The translations under genes were made by a program, and so were the position numbers. Shown here piece after piece: positions 12,649 through 14,033 of a stretch of 14,033 nt of DNA. Position 1 is the first letter of the stretch. Every line of letters begins with the position of its first letter. The stretch spans positions 1 to 14,033 of the forward strand of contig JAFDAR010000032.1 in NCBI GenBank assembly GCA_019313735.1. The letters are read 5' to 3'. The notes under the pieces are model-generated. The model was not told where the DNA came from, did no database searches, and saw only the letters and a list, made by a program, of their open reading frames with translations. Source of the stretch: Deltaproteobacteria bacterium (lineage in GTDB: Bacteria > Desulfobacterota > Syntrophia > Syntrophales > UBA2210).

Positions 12649-14033
12649 GTGAGGAAAAGGTGTATACTGCTTTTCATGTCAATGCTTTTGTTCTTGTGCG
12701 GGAATCTTTCTTTTGCCTCTGTGCAGGATATGTCGAAACGGGTGGATATAGAAGCTGATAGCCTGGCATATGACAGCGATACCGAAACATATCGAGCCAG
12801 CGGCAATGTCATTATTTCTTTTGAGGATGGGTTCATTAAAGCCGATGATGTCATATTGAACAGGTTGAAGGATGAAGCAACAGCCGAGGGGCATGTATTC
12901 ATAAAGAGCGGCAAGGACATTCTTGAAGGAAAGAAGGCACAGTTCAACATTGGCACTGAAACAGGCACCATGTCTGACGGAAAGGTATTTTTTGACAAGA
13001 ATCACATCTACCTGAGAGGGGAAACAATCGAGAAGACGGGCGACGCGACCTATTTCCTGAAGGAGGGCCGGGCAACGACCTGTGATGGTGAGGATCCCGA
13101 CTGGATGTTTACCGGTAGAGAGGTGGAGGTTACCATTGATGGATATGGGACTGTTAAACACGGTACCTTCCAGGTAAAAGGTATACCTGTTCTTTATCTC
13201 CCCTACATGATATTCCCTGCCAAGACTACCCGGCAGACGGGCCTGCTGCTTCCCCATATCGCCTATTCGCGTGACAAACTGGGATGGGACACCGGAATTC
13301 CCTTTTACTGGGCTATTTCAGAGAACGCCGATGCGACATTTTATCAGCGCTATATGGACAAGAGGGGATTTCAGGAGGGAGCGGAACTGCGGTATATTGT
13401 CGGTGAAGATTCGCATGGCACACTGTATGGCGATTATCTCAATGACTCCATGGAGGTGTCGGAGTCCGAAGGGGACGCCGTTCTGCACAGGGACTGGAAA
13501 GAAGATAACAAACGTTGGTCGTATTACCTGGACCACGAGACGACATTCAGTCCGGGCTTTTACCTGAAGACGGATATAAAAAGGGTATCTGACAGGTGGT
13601 ATTTCAGGGATTTCGATTCATATAACTATTATATGGCGCATTACAGAGAGAATGACACCCGCATATTCAACGGGGTCTCGTTCGATGCCGACAAATCCCT
13701 GACCGCGCTGACCTCGACGGTTCGTCTCGTAAAGGACTGGAACCTGTTCAACGCGACCGCGCTTATGGAATATACGGATAATTTTCAGAGCTGGTCCAAC
13801 GATGAGACACTGCAGAAGTATCCGGAGATTACATTTACCGGCATGAAGCAGCCCATTTACAATTCCCCCTTCGATTTTGAACTGGCATCATCGTATGGCC
13901 ATTATTACCGGACCACGGGATACCGTGGGGATGTCTTCGATGCCTATCCGGTTTTTTCGTGGCCTCTGAGTTTTGGTGACTATCTGGATTTTACACCATC
14001 CCTGGGGTTGAGAGAGACAACATGGGAAAGCTC
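12649..14033 (+). CDS. lptD: LPS-assembly outer-membrane protein LptD (partial, 3' end missing)
   Basis: An open frame from GTG 12649 runs to the window edge (461 codons, no stop). GGAGGA (12637-12642) lies 6 nt upstream. Residues 1-23 form a signal peptide: a basic start MRKRC, a hydrophobic core LLFMSMLLFL, and a cut likely after SFA. The OstA/LptA-like N-terminal jellyroll spans about residues 30-140 (VDIEADSLAYDSDTETYRASGNV). A TTCDGEDPDW segment with C145 leads into the barrel, with the family pattern GIPVLYLPYMIFPAKTTRQTGLLLP and later aromatic-rich strands. LptD with LptE inserts LPS into the outer leaflet. Full-length proteins usually have about 700-800 residues, so the last strands are outside the window. 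C145 is the only cysteine seen in the mature visible part. Confidence 0.93.
   Translation, partial: MRKRCILLFMSMLLFLCGNLSFASVQDMSKRVDIEADSLAYDSDTETYRASGNVIISFEDGFIKADDVILNRLKDEATAEGHVFIKSGKDILEGKKAQFNIGTETGTMSDGKVFFDKNHIYLRGETIEKTGDATYFLKEGRATTCDGEDPDWMFTGREVEVTIDGYGTVKHGTFQVKGIPVLYLPYMIFPAKTTRQTGLLLPHIAYSRDKLGWDTGIPFYWAISENADATFYQRYMDKRGFQEGAELRYIVGEDSHGTLYGDYLNDSMEVSESEGDAVLHRDWKEDNKRWSYYLDHETTFSPGFYLKTDIKRVSDRWYFRDFDSYNYYMAHYRENDTRIFNGVSFDADKSLTALTSTVRLVKDWNLFNATALMEYTDNFQSWSNDETLQKYPEITFTGMKQPIYNSPFDFELASSYGHYYRTTGYRGDVFDAYPVFSWPLSFGDYLDFTPSLGLRETTWES

Noticed and set aside
13271..13567. Plus-strand frame of 98 codons in a second frame inside lptD
   Set aside because: The LptD frame is open across the whole region with family-typical sequence; this frame is low in recognisable features and has no ribosome-binding site.

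Overview
This is a long, almost gap-free stretch of the bacterial S10-spc-alpha ribosomal protein cluster on the + strand, followed by a short cell-envelope and folate segment. The organism is a Gram-negative bacterium, because an LptD outer-membrane protein lies at the right end. The gene order, moderate GC content, heavy use of AGA/AGG and ATA codons, and the folC-lptD pair downstream of rplQ suggest a Desulfobacterota-like lineage (former Deltaproteobacteria). That placement is inferred from style and order, not from a search.

Layout. 1-39 is the tail of rpsS. 70-2338 holds the end of the S10 operon and the start of spc (rplV, rpsC, rplP, rpmC, rpsQ, rplN). 2375-7320 holds the rest of spc (rplX, rplE, rpsN, rpsH, rplF, rplR, rpsE, rpmD, rplO, secY). 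7321-7521 is the only sizeable gap inside the cluster. It carries a short C-terminal remnant of methionine aminopeptidase (map), and neither adk nor the rest of map is present. 7522-10771 is the alpha-type block (infA, rpmJ, rpsM, rpsK, rpsD, rpoA, rplQ), closed by a strong intrinsic terminator at 10801-10829. A good promoter then leads to a free-standing EF-Tu domain II-like protein. A second terminator-like hairpin ends directly against the folC ribosome-binding site. folC is followed by lptD, which runs off the window.

How the parts work together. Nearly all genes build the ribosome (large- and small-subunit proteins, IF-1), transcribe (RpoA) or insert membrane proteins (SecY). They are packed with short gaps or small overlaps, as expected for co-transcription and translational coupling. 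FolC makes polyglutamylated folates and LptD inserts LPS into the outer membrane; they belong to a separate transcription unit.

Most of the window is ordinary. Two things stand out: the map remnant with loss of adk-map between secY and infA, and an apparent in-frame loss of about 20 residues near the N-terminus of ribosomal protein S13. I see no RNA genes, mobile elements or CRISPR arrays, and no sign of a new multi-gene system.
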